Made by a program: the position numbers and the translations under genes
Assembly (NCBI GenBank): GCA_037577475.1
Contig: JBAGJB010000202.1
Coordinates: 1,054,001-1,118,000 of the forward strand
DNA: 64,000 bases
Source of the DNA: Chaunax sp. Z400
Lineage: Eukaryota; Chordata; Actinopteri; Lophiiformes; Chaunacidae
Direction: 5' to 3'
In this document: positions 33,230 to 49,532 of the stretch, piece by piece
Numbering within the stretch: the first letter of the stretch is position 1
Layout of the letters: each line of letters begins with the position of its first letter
Notes under the pieces: model-generated
The model's input: only the letters and a program-made list of their open reading frames with translations
What the model was told of the DNA's origin: nothing
Databases searched by the model: none

Positions 33230-35730
33230 TCATACTGTACATACTATACATACTATTCATACTGTACATACTATACATACTATTCATACTGTACATACTA
33301 TTTATACTATACATACTATACATACTATACGTACTATACATACTATACGTACTATTCATACTATTCATTCTACAGATACTACTACTATTCATACTATTCA
33401 TACTGTACATACTATACATACTATTCATACTGTACATACTATTTATACTATACATACTATACATACTATTCATACTATTCATACTGTACATACTATACAT
33501 ACTATTCATACTGTACCTACTATACATACTATTCATACTGTACATACTATTTATACTATACATACTGTACATACTATACATACTATTTATACTATACATA
33601 CTGTACATACTATACATACTATTCATACTATTCATACTGTACATACTATACATACTATTCATACTATTCATACTGTACATACTATACATACTATACATAC
33701 TATTCATACTGTACATACTATTCATACTGTACATACTATACATAGTATTCATACTGTACATACTATTCCTACTATACATACTATACATACTATGCATACT
33801 ATTCATACTGTACATACTATACATACTATTCATACTATACATACTATTCCTACTATACATACTATTCATACTGTACATACTATACATACTATTCATACTA
33901 TGCATACTATTCATACTACACATACTATTCATACTACACATACTGGTCATACTGTACATACTACACATACTATTCATACTGTACATACTATACATACTGT
34001 ACATACTATTCATACTATACATACTGTACATACTATTTATACTATACATACTGTACATACTATTTATACTATACATACTACACATACTATTTATACTATA
34101 CATACTATTTATACTATACATACTATTCATACTGTACATAATATTCATAATGTACATACTGTACATACTATTCATACTGTACATACTATACATACTACTC
34201 ATACTGTACATACTATTCGTACTATACATACTATACATACTATTCATACTATTCATACTGTACATACTGTACATACTATTCATACTATTCATACTGTACA
34301 TACTATACATACTATTCATACTGTACATACTATACATACTATTCATACTGTACATACTATTCATACTGTACATACTATACATACTATTCATGCTATACAT
34401 ACTGTACATACTATTCATACTATTCATACTATTCATACTGTACATACTATACATACTGTACATACTGTACATACTATTCATACTGTACATACTGTACATA
34501 CTATTCATACTGTACATACTATTCATACTATTCATACTGTTCATACTATTCATACTGTACATACTATACATACTGTACATACTGTACATACTATTCATAC
34601 TGTACATACTGTACATACTATTCATACTGTACATACTATTCATACTATTCATACTATACATACTATTCATACTAAACATACTGTATATACTACACATACT
34701 ATTCATACTGTAGATACTATACATATTATTCATACTGTACATACTATACATATTATTCATACTGTACATACTATACATACTGTACATACTATACATACTG
34801 TACCTACTATACATACTATTTATACTATACATACTATTTATACTATACATACTATTCATACTATACATACTATTCATACTGTACATACTATACATACTAT
34901 TCATACAATACATACATATACATACTATTTATACTTTACATACTATTCATTCTATACATACAATTCATACTATACATACTATACATACTATTCATACTAT
35001 ACATATAAATTCTATGCATACCATGCATACCATACATACTATTCATACTATACATGCCATACATACTATTTATACTATACATACTATTCATACTGTACAT
35101 ACTATACATACTATTCATACTATACATACTATTCATTCTATACATACTATTCAAACTATACATACTATTCATTCTACATATACTACTACTATTCATACTA
35201 TTCATACTGTACATACTATTCATACTGTACATACTATACATACTATTCATACTGTACATACTCTTCATACTATACATACTATTCATACTATACATACTAT
35301 TCATACTATTCATACTGTTCATACTATTCATACTGTACATACTATACATACTATTCATACTATTCATACTGTACATACTATACATACTATTCATACTATA
35401 CATACTATTCATACTATACATACTATTCATACTGTACATACTATTCATACTGTACATACTATACATACTGTACATACTATTCATACTGTACATACTATAC
35501 ATACTATTCATACTGTACATACTATTCATACTGTACATACTATTCATACTGCACATACTATATATACTATTCATACTGTACATACTATTCATACTGTACA
35601 TACTATACATACTATTCATACTGTACATACTATACATACTATTCATACTATACATAATATTCATACTATACATACTATTCATACTATTCATACTATTCAT
35701 ACTGTACATACTATACATACTATTCATACT
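33230..35730. repeat. Long-range duplication at about 3.94-3.96 kb, copy 2
   Basis: Second copy of 29270-31850. It keeps CGTACTATAC pairs, TCTACAGATAC, CATAATATTC and the class II lead. It differs by CATACTGGTCATAC near 33941 (ACTAGTCATAC in copy 1), TCTACATATAC near 35173 and ATTCAAAC near 35151. Confidence 0.85.
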
Positions 35731-38700
35731 ATACATGCCATACATACTATTTATACTATACATACTATTCATACTGTACATACTATACATACTATTCATA
35801 CTATACATACTATTCATTCTATACATACTATTCATACTATACATACTATTCAGTCTACACATACTACTACTATTCATACTATTCATACTGTTCATACTAT
35901 ACATACTATACATACTATTCATACTATACATATAAATTCTATGCATACCATGCATACCATACATACTATTCATACTATACATGCCATACATACTATTTAT
36001 ACTATACATACTATTCATACTGTACATACTATACATACTATTCATACTATACATACTATTCATTCTATACATACTATTCATACTATACATACTATTCATT
36101 CTACACATACTACTACTATTCATACTATTCATACTGTACATACTATATATACTATTCATACTGTACATACTCTTCATACTATACATACTATTCATACTAT
36201 ACATACTATTCATACTATTCATACTGTACATACTATACATACTACTCATACTATTCATACTGTACATACTATACATACTATTCATACTATACATACTATT
36301 CATACTATACATACTATTCATACTGTACATACTATTCATACTGTACATACTATACATACTGTACATACTATTCATACTGTACATACTATACATACTACTC
36401 ATACTGTACATACTATTCATACTGTACATACTATACATACTATTCATACTATACATACTATTCATACTGCACATACTATTCATACTGCACATACTATACA
36501 TATTATTCATACTGTACATACTATTCATACTGTACATACTATACATACTATTCATACTGTACATACTATACATACTATTCATACTATACATACTATTCAT
36601 ACTATACATACTATTCATACTATTCATACTATTCATACTGTACATACTATACATACTATTCATACTGTACATACTATTCATACTATTCATATTGTACATA
36701 CTATACATACTATTCATATTGTACATACTATACATACTATTCATACTGTACATACTATACATACTATTCATACTGTACATACTATACATACTATTCATAC
36801 TGTACATACTATTCATACTGTACATACTATACATACTATTCATGCTATACATACTGTTCATACTATTCATACTATACATACTGTACATACTGTGCATACT
36901 ATTCATACTGTACATACTGTACATACTATTCATACTGTACATACTATTCATACTATTCATACTATACATACTATTCATACTGTACATACTATACATACTA
37001 TTCATACTAAACATACTGTATACACTACACATACTATTCATACTGTAGATACTATACATATTATTCATACTGTACATACTTTACATATTATTCATACTGT
37101 ACATACTATACATACTATACATACTGTACATACTATACATACTATACATACTGTACCTACTATACATACTATTTATACTATACATACTATTTATACTATA
37201 CATACTATTTATACTATACATACTATTCATACTGTACATACTATACATACTATTCATACTATACATACTATACATACTATTCATACTATACATATAAATT
37301 CTATGCATACCATGCATACCATACATACTATTCATACTGTACATACTATACATACTGTACATACTGTACATACTATTCATACTGTACATACTGTACATAC
37401 TATTCATACTATACATACTATTCATACTATGCATACTATTCATACTACACATACTAGTCATACTGTACATACTATACATACTATTCAAACTGTACATACT
37501 ATACATACTATTCATACTATACATACTATTCATACTATACATACTATTCCTACTATACATACTGTACATACTGTACATACTATTCATACTATACATACTG
37601 TACATACTATTCCTACTATACATACTATACATACTGTACATACTATTCATACTATACATACTGTACATACTATTTATACTATACATACTATACATACTAT
37701 TTATACTATACATACTATTTATACTATACATACTATTCATACTGTACATACTATTCATACTATTCATAATGTACATACTATTCATACTGTACATACTATA
37801 CATACTGTACATACTATTCATACTGTACATACTATACATAGTATTCATACTGTACATACTATTCCTACTATACATACTATACATACTATGCATACTATTC
37901 ATACTGTACATACTATTCATACTATACATACTATTCCTACTATACATACTATTCATACTGTACATACTATACATACTATTCATACTATGCATACTATTCA
38001 TACTACACATACTAGTCATACTGTACATACTACACATACTATTCATACTGTACATACTATACATACTATTCATACTATACATACTGTACATACTATTCAT
38101 ACTATACATACTGTACATACTATTTATACTATACATACTGTACATACTATTTATACTATACATACTACACATACTATTTATACTATACATACTATTTATA
38201 CTATACATACTATTCATACTGTACATACTATTCATACTATTCATAATGTACATACTGTACATACTATTCATACTGTACATACTATACATACTACTCATAC
38301 TATACATACTATTCGTACTATACATACTATTCATACTATTCATACTGTACATACTGTACATACTATTCATACTATTCATACTGTACATACTATACATACT
38401 ATTCATACTGTACATACTATACATACTATTCATACTGTACATACTATTCATACTGTACATACTATACATACTATTCATGCTATACATACTGTACATACTA
38501 TTAATACTATTCATACTGTTCATACTATTCATACTGTTCATACTATACATACTGTACATACTGTACATACTATTCATGCTGTACATACTGTACATACTAT
38601 TCATACTGTACATACTGTACATACTATTCATACTGTACATACTATTCATACTATTCATACTGTACATACTATTCATACTGTACATACTATTCATACTATA

Positions 38701-41219
38701 CATACTATTCATACTATTCATACTGTAGATACTATACATATTATTCATACTGTACATACTATACATATTATTCATACTGTACATACTATACATACTGTAC
38801 ATACTGTACATACTATACATACTGTACATACTATACATACTATACATACTGTACCTACTATACATACTATTCATACAATACATACATATACATACTATTT
38901 ATACTATACATACTATTCATTCTATACATACTATTCATACTATACATACTATACATACTATTCATACTATACATATAAATTCTATGCATACCATGCATAC
39001 CATACATACTATTCATACTATACATGCCATACATACTATTTATACTATACATACTATTCATACTGTACATACTATACATATTATTCATACTATACATACT
39101 ATTCATTCTATACATACTATTCATACTATACATACTATTCATTCTACACATACTACTACTATTCATACTATTCATACTGTACATACTATACATACTATTC
39201 ATACTGTACATACTATACATACTATTCATACTGTACATACTCTTCATACTATACACACTATTCATACTATACATACTATTCATACTATTCATACTGTACA
39301 TACTATACATACTATTCATACTATTCATACTGTACATACTATACATACTATTCATACTATACATACTATTCATACTGTACATACTATTCATACTGTACAT
39401 ACTATACATACTGTACATACTATTCATACTGTACATACTATACATACTATTCATACTGTACATACTATTCATACTGTACATACTATACATACTATTCATA
39501 CTATACATACTATTCATACTGCACATACTATTCATACTGCACATACTATACATACTATTCATTCTGTACATACTATTCATACTGTACATACTATACATAC
39601 TATTCATACTGTACATACTATACATACTATTCATACTATACATACTATTCATACTATACATACTATTCATACTATTCATACTATACATACTATACATACT
39701 ATTCATACTGTACATACTATACATACTATTCATACTGTACATACTATACATACTATTCATACTGTACATACAATACATACTATTCATACTGTACATACTA
39801 TACATACTGTTCATACTATACATACTGTTCATACTGTACATACTATACATACTATTCATACTATTCATACTGTACATACTTTACATACTATTCATACTGT
39901 ACATACTATACATACTATTCATACTATACATACTATTCATACTGTAAATACTATTCATACTATTCATACTGTAAATACTATTCATACTGTACATACTATT
40001 CATACTGTACATACTATTCATACTGTACATACTATTCATACTATTCATACTATACATACTATTCATACTGTACATACTATACATACTATTCATACTATAC
40101 ATACTATTCATACTATACATACTATTTATACTATTCATACTATACATACTATTTATACTATACATACTATACATACTATTCATACTATACATACTATTTA
40201 TACTATTCATACTATACATACTATTTATACTATACATACTATACATACTATTTATACTATACATACTATTCATACTATACATACTATACATACTATTCAT
40301 ACTGTACATACTATACATACTATTCATACTGTACATACTATACATACTATTCATACTATACATATTATTCATACTATTCATACTATACATACTATTCATA
40401 CTATTCATACTGTACATACTATTCATACTGTACATACTTTACATACTATTCATACTGTACATACTATACATACTTTTATACTGTACATACTATACATACT
40501 ATTCATACTGTACATACTGTACATACTGTGCATACTATACATACTATTCATACTATACATACTATACATACTAAACATACTGTTTATTCTATACATACGA
40601 TTCATACTAAACATACTGTTTATTCTATACATACTATTCATACTGTACATACTATACATACTATTCATACTGTACATACTATTCATACTATACATACTAT
40701 ACATACTATTTATACTATACATACTATTCATACTAAACATACTGTATATACTACACATACTATTCATACTGTAGATACTATACATATTATTCATACTGTA
40801 CATACTATACATATTATTCATACTGTACATACTATACATACTGTACATACTATACATACTATACATACTGTACCTACTATACATACTATTTATACTATAC
40901 ATACTATTTATACTATACATACTATTTATACTATACATACTATTCATACTATTCATACTGTACATACTATACATACTATTCATACAATACATACATATAC
41001 ATACTATTTATACTTTACATACTATTCATTCTATACATACTATTCATACTATACATACTATTCATACTGTACATACTATTCATACTATTCATACTGTACA
41101 TACTATACATACTATACATACTATTCATATTGTACATACTATTCATACTGTAAATACAATTCATACTGTACATACTATTCATACTGTACATACTAATCAT
41201 ACTGTACATACTATTCATA

Positions 41220-41802
41220 CTATAAAATACTATTCATACTGTACATACTATTCATACTATACATACTATTCATACTATACATACTATTCATTCTATACAT
41301 ACTACTACTATTCATACTATACATACTATTCATACTATACATATTATACATACTATTCATTCTACACATACTACTACTATACATACTATTCATACTATAC
41401 ATACTATTTTTACTATACATACTATACATATAAATTCTATACATACTATGCATACCATGCATACCATACATACTATTCATACTATACATACTATACATAC
41501 TATTCATTCTACACATACTACTACTATACATACTATACATACTATACATACTATTCATACTATACATACTATTCATACTATACATATGAATTTTATACAT
41601 ACTATGCATACCATGCATACCATACATACTATTCATACTATACATGCCATACATACTATTCATACTATACATACTTTACATAATGTACATACAATACATA
41701 CCATACATGCTGTACATACTATTCATACTGTACATACTATACATACTATTCATACTATACATACTGTTCATTCTATACATACTATTCATACTATTCATAC
41801 TA
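41220..41802. repeat. Irregular, cassette-dense segment at the edge of the 6,262-bp duplication
   Basis: The least regular part of the array. A one-base-longer join CTATAAAATAC is near 41219. TCTATACATACTACTACT is near 41295 and TCTACACATAC near 41362. A hybrid core (AAATTC at 41432, followed by ATGCATACC in place of ATGTATACC) is followed by another TCTACAC near 41510. A decayed core CATATGAATTTTATAC is near 41583, and ACTTTACATAATGTAC, ACAATACATACC and CATGCTGTAC follow near 41672-41712. The cores are intermediate between class I and class B. The segment ends where the 6,262-bp duplication begins. Confidence 0.8.
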
Positions 41803-43109
41803 TACATACTATACATACTACACATACTACTACTATACATACTATTCATACTATACATACTATTTTTACTATACATACTATACATACTATTCATACTGTA
41901 CATACTATTCATACTATACATACTATACATACTATTCATACTGTACATACTATTCCTACTATACATACTATACGTACTATGCATACTATTCATACTGTAC
42001 ATACTATACATACTATTCATACTATACATACTATTCCTACTATACATACTATTCATACTGTACATACTATACATACTATTCATACTATGCATACTATTCA
42101 TACTACACATACTAGTCATACTGTACATACTATACATACTATTCAAACTGTACATACTATACATACTATTCATACTATACATACTATACATACTATACAT
42201 ACTGTACATACTGTACATACTATTCATACTGTACATACTATTCATACTATTCATACTATACATACTATTCATACTGTACATACTATACATACTATTCATA
42301 CTTAACATACTGTATATACTACATATACTATTCATACTGTAGATACTATACATATTATTCATACTGTACATACTATACATATTATTCATACTGTACATAC
42401 TATACATACTATACATACTGTACATACTATACATACTGTACCTACTATACATACTATTTATACTATACATACTATTTATACTATACATACTATTTATACT
42501 ATACATACTATTCATACTATACATACTATTCATACTGTACATACTATACATACTATTCATACTATACATACTATACATACTATTCATACTATACATATAA
42601 ATTCTATGCATACCATGCATACCATACATACTATTCATACTATACATGCCATACATACTATTTATACTATACATACTGTTCATACTGTACATACTATACA
42701 TACTATTCATACTATACATACTATTCATTCTATACATACTATTCATACTATACATACTATTCATTCTACACATACTACTACTATTCATACTATTCATACT
42801 GTACATACTTTATATACTATTCATACTGTACATACTCTTCATACTATTCATACTATACATACTATTCATACTATTCATACTGTACATACTATACATACTA
42901 TTCATACTATTCATACTGTACATACTATACATACTATTCATACTATACATACTATTCATACTATACATACTATTCATACTGTACATACTATTCATACTGT
43001 ACATACTATACATACTGTACATACTATTCATACTGTACATACTATACATACTACTCATACTGTACATACTATTCATACTGTACATACTATACATACTATT
43101 CATACTATA

Positions 43110-45708
43110 CATACTATTCATACTGCACATACTATTCATACTGCACATACTATACATACTATTCATACTGTACATACTATTCATACTGTACATACTATAC
43201 ATACTATTCATACTGTACATACTATACATACTATACATACTATTCATACTATACATACATATACATACTATTTTTTACTAAACATACTATTTATACTATA
43301 CATACTATTCATTCTATACATACTATTCATTCTATACATACTACTCATACTATACATACTATACATACAATTATTTCTACACATACTACTACTATACATA
43401 CTATTCATACTATACATATAAATTCTATACATACTATGTATACCATGCATACCATACATACTATTCATACTATACATGCCATACATACTATTTATACTAT
43501 ACATACTATTCATACTATACATACTGTTCATTCTACACATACTACTACTATTCATACTATACATACTATTCATACTATTCATACTGTACATACTATACAT
43601 ACTATTCATACTGTACATACTATACATACTATTCATACTATACATACTATTCATACTATTCATACTGTACATACTATACATACTATTCATACTGTACATA
43701 CTATACATACTATTCATACTGTACATACTATTTATACTATACATACTATACATACTATACATACTATTCATACTATTCATACTGTACATACTATACATAC
43801 TATTCATACTATTCATACTGTACATACTATACATACTATTCATACTGTACATACTATACATACTAGTCATACTGTACATACTACACATACTATTCATACT
43901 GTACATACTATACATACTATTCATACTATACATACTGTACATACTATTCATACTATACATACTGTACATACTATTTATACTATACATACTGTACATACTA
44001 TTTATACTATACATACTACACATACTATTTATACTATACATACTATTTATACTATACATACTATTCATACTGTACATACTATTCATACTATTCATAATGT
44101 ACATACTGTACATACTATTCATACTGTACATACTATACATACTACTCATACTATACATACTATTCGTACTATTCGTACTATACATACTATCCATACTATT
44201 CATACTATTCATACTGTACATACTGTACATACTATTCATACTATTCATAATGTACATACTATACATACTATTCATACTGTACATACTATACATACTATTC
44301 ATACTGTACATACTATTCATACTGTACATACTGTACATACTATTCATGCTATACATACTGTACATACTATTAATACTATTCATATTGTTCATACTATTCA
44401 TACTATACATACTATTCATACTGCACATACTATTCATACTGCACATACTATACATACTATTCATACTGTACATACTATTCATACTGTACATACTATACAT
44501 ACTATTCATACTGTACATACTATACATACTATACATACTATTCATACTATACATACATATACATACTATTTTTTACTAAACATACTATTTATACTATACA
44601 TACTATTCATTCTATACATACTATTCATTCTATACATACTACTCATACTATACATACTATACATACAATTATTTCTACACATACTACTACTATACATACT
44701 ATTCATACTATACATATAAATTCTATACATACTATGTATACCATGCATACCATACATACTATTCATACTATACATGCCATACATACTATTTATACTATAC
44801 ATACTATTCATACTATACATACTGTTCATTCTACACATACTACTACTATTCATACTATACATACTATTCATACTATTCATACTGTACATACTATACATAC
44901 TATTCATACTGTACATACTATACATACTATTCATACTATACATACTATTCATACTATTCATACTGTACATACTATACATACTATTCATACTGTACATACT
45001 ATACATACTATTCATACTGTACATACTATTTATACTATACATACTATACATACTATACATACTATTCATACTATTCATACTGTACATACTATACATACTA
45101 TTCATACTATTCATACTGTACATACTATACATACTATTCATACTGTACATACTATACATACTAGTCATACTGTACATACTACACATACTATTCATACTGT
45201 ACATACTATACATACTATTCATACTATACATACTGTACATACTATTCATACTATACATACTGTACATACTATTTATACTATACATACTGTACATACTATT
45301 TATACTATACATACTACACATACTATTTATACTATACATACTATTTATACTATACATACTATTCATACTGTACATACTATTCATACTATTCATAATGTAC
45401 ATACTGTACATACTATTCATACTGTACATACTATACATACTACTCATACTATACATACTATTCGTACTATTCGTACTATACATACTATCCATACTATTCA
45501 TACTATTCATACTGTACATACTGTACATACTATTCATACTATTCATAATGTACATACTATACATACTATTCATACTGTACATACTATACATACTATTCAT
45601 ACTGTACATACTATTCATACTGTACATACTGTACATACTATTCATGCTATACATACTGTACATACTATTAATACTATTCATATTGTTCATACTATTCATA
45701 CTATACAT
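43110..45708. repeat. Nested 1,298-bp tandem pair in copy A
   Basis: Self-match at 1,298 bp from about 43110/44408 to 44410/45708, including a full class I cassette in each copy. The junction lies in the paired CATACTGCA units. The same structure recurs at 49372-51970 inside copy B, so the 1,298-bp event came before the 6,262-bp one. Confidence 0.9.
43271..44568. repeat. Higher-order block 15, 1,298-bp unit
   Basis: Class I AAATTC at 43420, no class B core. Markers: ACTAGTCATAC near 43864, four GTACATACTATTTATAC-type steps near 43970-44050, CATAATGTAC near 44094, a doubled CGTACTATT near 44164-44175, ATCCATAC near 44189, ATTAATAC near 44370, CATATTGTTC near 44381, paired CATACTGCA units near 44419-44445. 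The next 1,140 bp (44569-45708) follow the same order, so this is a tandem pair. Confidence 0.9.
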
Positions 45709-48700
45709 ACTATACATACTGTACATACTGTACATACTATTCATACTGTACATACTGTACATACTATTCATACTGTACATACTATTCATACTATTCATAA
45801 TGTACATACTATTCATACTGTACATACTATACATACTGTACATACTATTCATACTGTACATACTATACATAGTATTCATACTGTACATACTATTCCTACT
45901 ATACATACTATGCATACTATTCATACTGTACATACTATACATACTATTCATACTATACATACTATTCCTATTATACATACTATTCATACTGTACATACTA
46001 TACATACTATTCATACTATGCATACTATTCATACTACACATACAAGTCATACTGTACATACTACACACACTATTCATACTATACATACTATTCATACTAT
46101 ACATACTGTACATACTATTCATACTATACATACTGTACATACTATTTATACTATACATACTGTACATACTATTTATACTATACATACTACACATACTATT
46201 TATACTATACATACTATTTATACTATACATACTATTCATACTGTACATACTATTCATACTATTCATAATGTACATACTGTACATACTATTCATACTGTAC
46301 ATACTATACATACTACTCATACTATACATACTATTCGTACTATACATACTATACATACTATTCATACTATTCATACTGTACATACTGTACATACTATTCA
46401 TACTATTCATATTGTACATACTATTCATACTGTACATACTATACATACTATTCATACTGTACATACTATTCATACTGTACATACTATACATACTATTCAT
46501 GCTATACATACTGTACATACTATTAATACTATTCATACTGTTCATACTATTCATACTATACATACTATACATACTATGCATACTATTCATACTGTACATA
46601 CTATACATACTGTACATACTGTACATACTATTCATACTGTACATACTGTACATACTATTCATACTGTACATACTATTCATACTATTCATACTATACATAT
46701 TATTCATACTGTACATACTATACATACTATTCATACTAAACATACTGTATATACTACACATACTATTCATACTGTAGATACTATACATATTATTCATACT
46801 ATACATACTATACATACTATACATACTGTACCTACTATACATACTATTTATACTATACATACTATTTATACTATACATACTATTTATACTATACATACTA
46901 TTCATACTATACATACTATTCATACTGTACATACTATACATACTATTCATACTATACATACTATACATACTATTCATACTATACATATAAATTCTATGCA
47001 TACCATGCATACCATACATACTATTCATACTATACATGCCATACATACTATTTATACTATACATACTATTCATACTGTACATACTATACATACTATTCAT
47101 ACTATACATACTATTCATTCTATACATACTATTCATACTATACATACTATTCATTCTACACATACTACTACTATTCATACTATTCATACTGTACATACTA
47201 TATATACTATTCATACTGTACATACTCTTCATACTATACATACTATTCATACTATACATACTATTCATACTATTCATACTGTACATACTATACATACTAC
47301 TCATACTATTCATACTGTACATACTATACATACTATTCATACTATACATACTATTCATACTATACATACTATTCATACTGTACATACTATTCATACTGTA
47401 CATACTATACATACTGTACATACTATTCATACTGTACATACTATACATACTACTCATACTGTACATACTATTCATACTGTACATACTATACATACTATTC
47501 ATACTATACATACTATTCATACTGCACATACTATTCATACTGCACATACTATACATATTATTCATACTGTACATACTATTCATACTGTACATACTATACA
47601 TACTATTCATACTGTACATACTATACATACTATTCATACTATACATACTATTCATACTATACATACTATTCATACTATTCATACTATTCATACTGTACAT
47701 ACTATACATACTATTCATACTGTACATACTATTCATACTATTCATATTGTACATACTATACATACTATTCATATTGTACATACTATACATACTATTCATA
47801 CTGTACATACTATACATACTATTCATACTGTACATACTATACATACTATTCATACTGTACATACTATTCATACTGTACATACTATACATACTATTCATGC
47901 TATACATACTGTTCATACTATTCATACTATACATACTGTACATACTGTGCATACTATTCATACTGTACATACTGTACATACTATTCATACTGTACATACT
48001 ATTCATACTATTCATACTATACATACTATTCATACTGTACATACTATACATACTATTCATACTATACATACTATACATACTACACATACTACTACTATAC
48101 ATACTATTCATACTATACATACTATTTTTACTATACATACTATACATACTATTCATACTGTACATACTATTCATACTATACATACTATACATACTATTCA
48201 TACTGTACATACTATTCCTACTATACATACTATACGTACTATGCATACTATTCATACTGTACATACTATACATACTATTCATACTATACATACTATTCCT
48301 ACTATACATACTATTCATACTGTACATACTATACATACTATTCATACTATGCATACTATTCATACTACACATACTAGTCATACTGTACATACTATACATA
48401 CTATTCAAACTGTACATACTATACATACTATTCATACTATACATACTATACATACTATACATACTGTACATACTGTACATACTATTCATACTGTACATAC
48501 TATTCATACTATTCATACTATACATACTATTCATACTGTACATACTATACATACTATTCATACTTAACATACTGTATATACTACATATACTATTCATACT
48601 GTAGATACTATACATATTATTCATACTGTACATACTATACATATTATTCATACTGTACATACTATACATACTATACATACTGTACATACTATACATACTG

Positions 48701-49532
48701 TACCTACTATACATACTATTTATACTATACATACTATTTATACTATACATACTATTTATACTATACATACTATTCATACTATACATACTATTCATACTGT
48801 ACATACTATACATACTATTCATACTATACATACTATACATACTATTCATACTATACATATAAATTCTATGCATACCATGCATACCATACATACTATTCAT
48901 ACTATACATGCCATACATACTATTTATACTATACATACTGTTCATACTGTACATACTATACATACTATTCATACTATACATACTATTCATTCTATACATA
49001 CTATTCATACTATACATACTATTCATTCTACACATACTACTACTATTCATACTATTCATACTGTACATACTTTATATACTATTCATACTGTACATACTCT
49101 TCATACTATTCATACTATACATACTATTCATACTATTCATACTGTACATACTATACATACTATTCATACTATTCATACTGTACATACTATACATACTATT
49201 CATACTATACATACTATTCATACTATACATACTATTCATACTGTACATACTATTCATACTGTACATACTATACATACTGTACATACTATTCATACTGTAC
49301 ATACTATACATACTACTCATACTGTACATACTATTCATACTGTACATACTATACATACTATTCATACTATACATACTATTCATACTGCACATACTATTCA
49401 TACTGCACATACTATACATACTATTCATACTGTACATACTATTCATACTGTACATACTATACATACTATTCATACTGTACATACTATACATACTATACAT
49501 ACTATTCATACTATACATACATATACATACTA
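44569..49532. repeat. Higher-order block 16, 4,964 bp
   Basis: Class I AAATTC at 44718. It repeats block 15 to about 45708, then runs on through ACAAGTCATAC (near 46043) and ACACACAC (near 46063) segments to class B cores at 46989 and 48861. Between them, at about 48065, the sequence jumps to a copy of 41803 onward. This is the junction of the 6,262-bp tandem duplication. Confidence 0.9.

Larger units (their letters stand above)
32622..43270. repeat. Higher-order block 14, 10,649 bp, no T6 cassette inside
   Basis: Longest interval between T6 tracts. The opening cassette has one CATTCTATAC instead of two, CTATTATTTC instead of CAATTATTTC, and a CATCCTATAC variant (AAATTC at 32753); the same combination recurs only at 61582. 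Class B cores: 35007, 35934, 37296, 38977 and 42599. Class II leads: 34905, 38875 and 40984; the last has no TATAAATTC core behind it. It holds the irregular segment 41220-41800, a 72-bp local duplication near 40122-40260 (CTATTTATACTATTC at 40122 and 40194), and register breaks near 40472 and 41222. Confidence 0.85.
41803..48064. repeat. 6,262-bp tandem duplication, copy A
   Basis: Matches 48065-54326 at a constant offset of 6,262 bp. Anchors: CACATACTACTACTATAC at 41821 and 48083, class B cores 42599/48861 and 46989/53251, T6 tracts 43271/49533 and 44569/50831. The limits were set by the mismatch CATACTATACATAC (48061 onward) against CATACTAAACATAC (54323 onward). No internal difference was seen by eye. 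It also contains the nested 1,298-bp pair. Confidence 0.92.

Noticed and set aside
44566..49068. The 1,500-codon - strand frame (Met-Tyr/Asn-Ser repeats) as a secreted or adhesive protein
   Set aside because: ATG in frame every 9 bases, no signal peptide, no non-repeat domain, and it runs through two duplication junctions. It is the antisense reading of the satellite.
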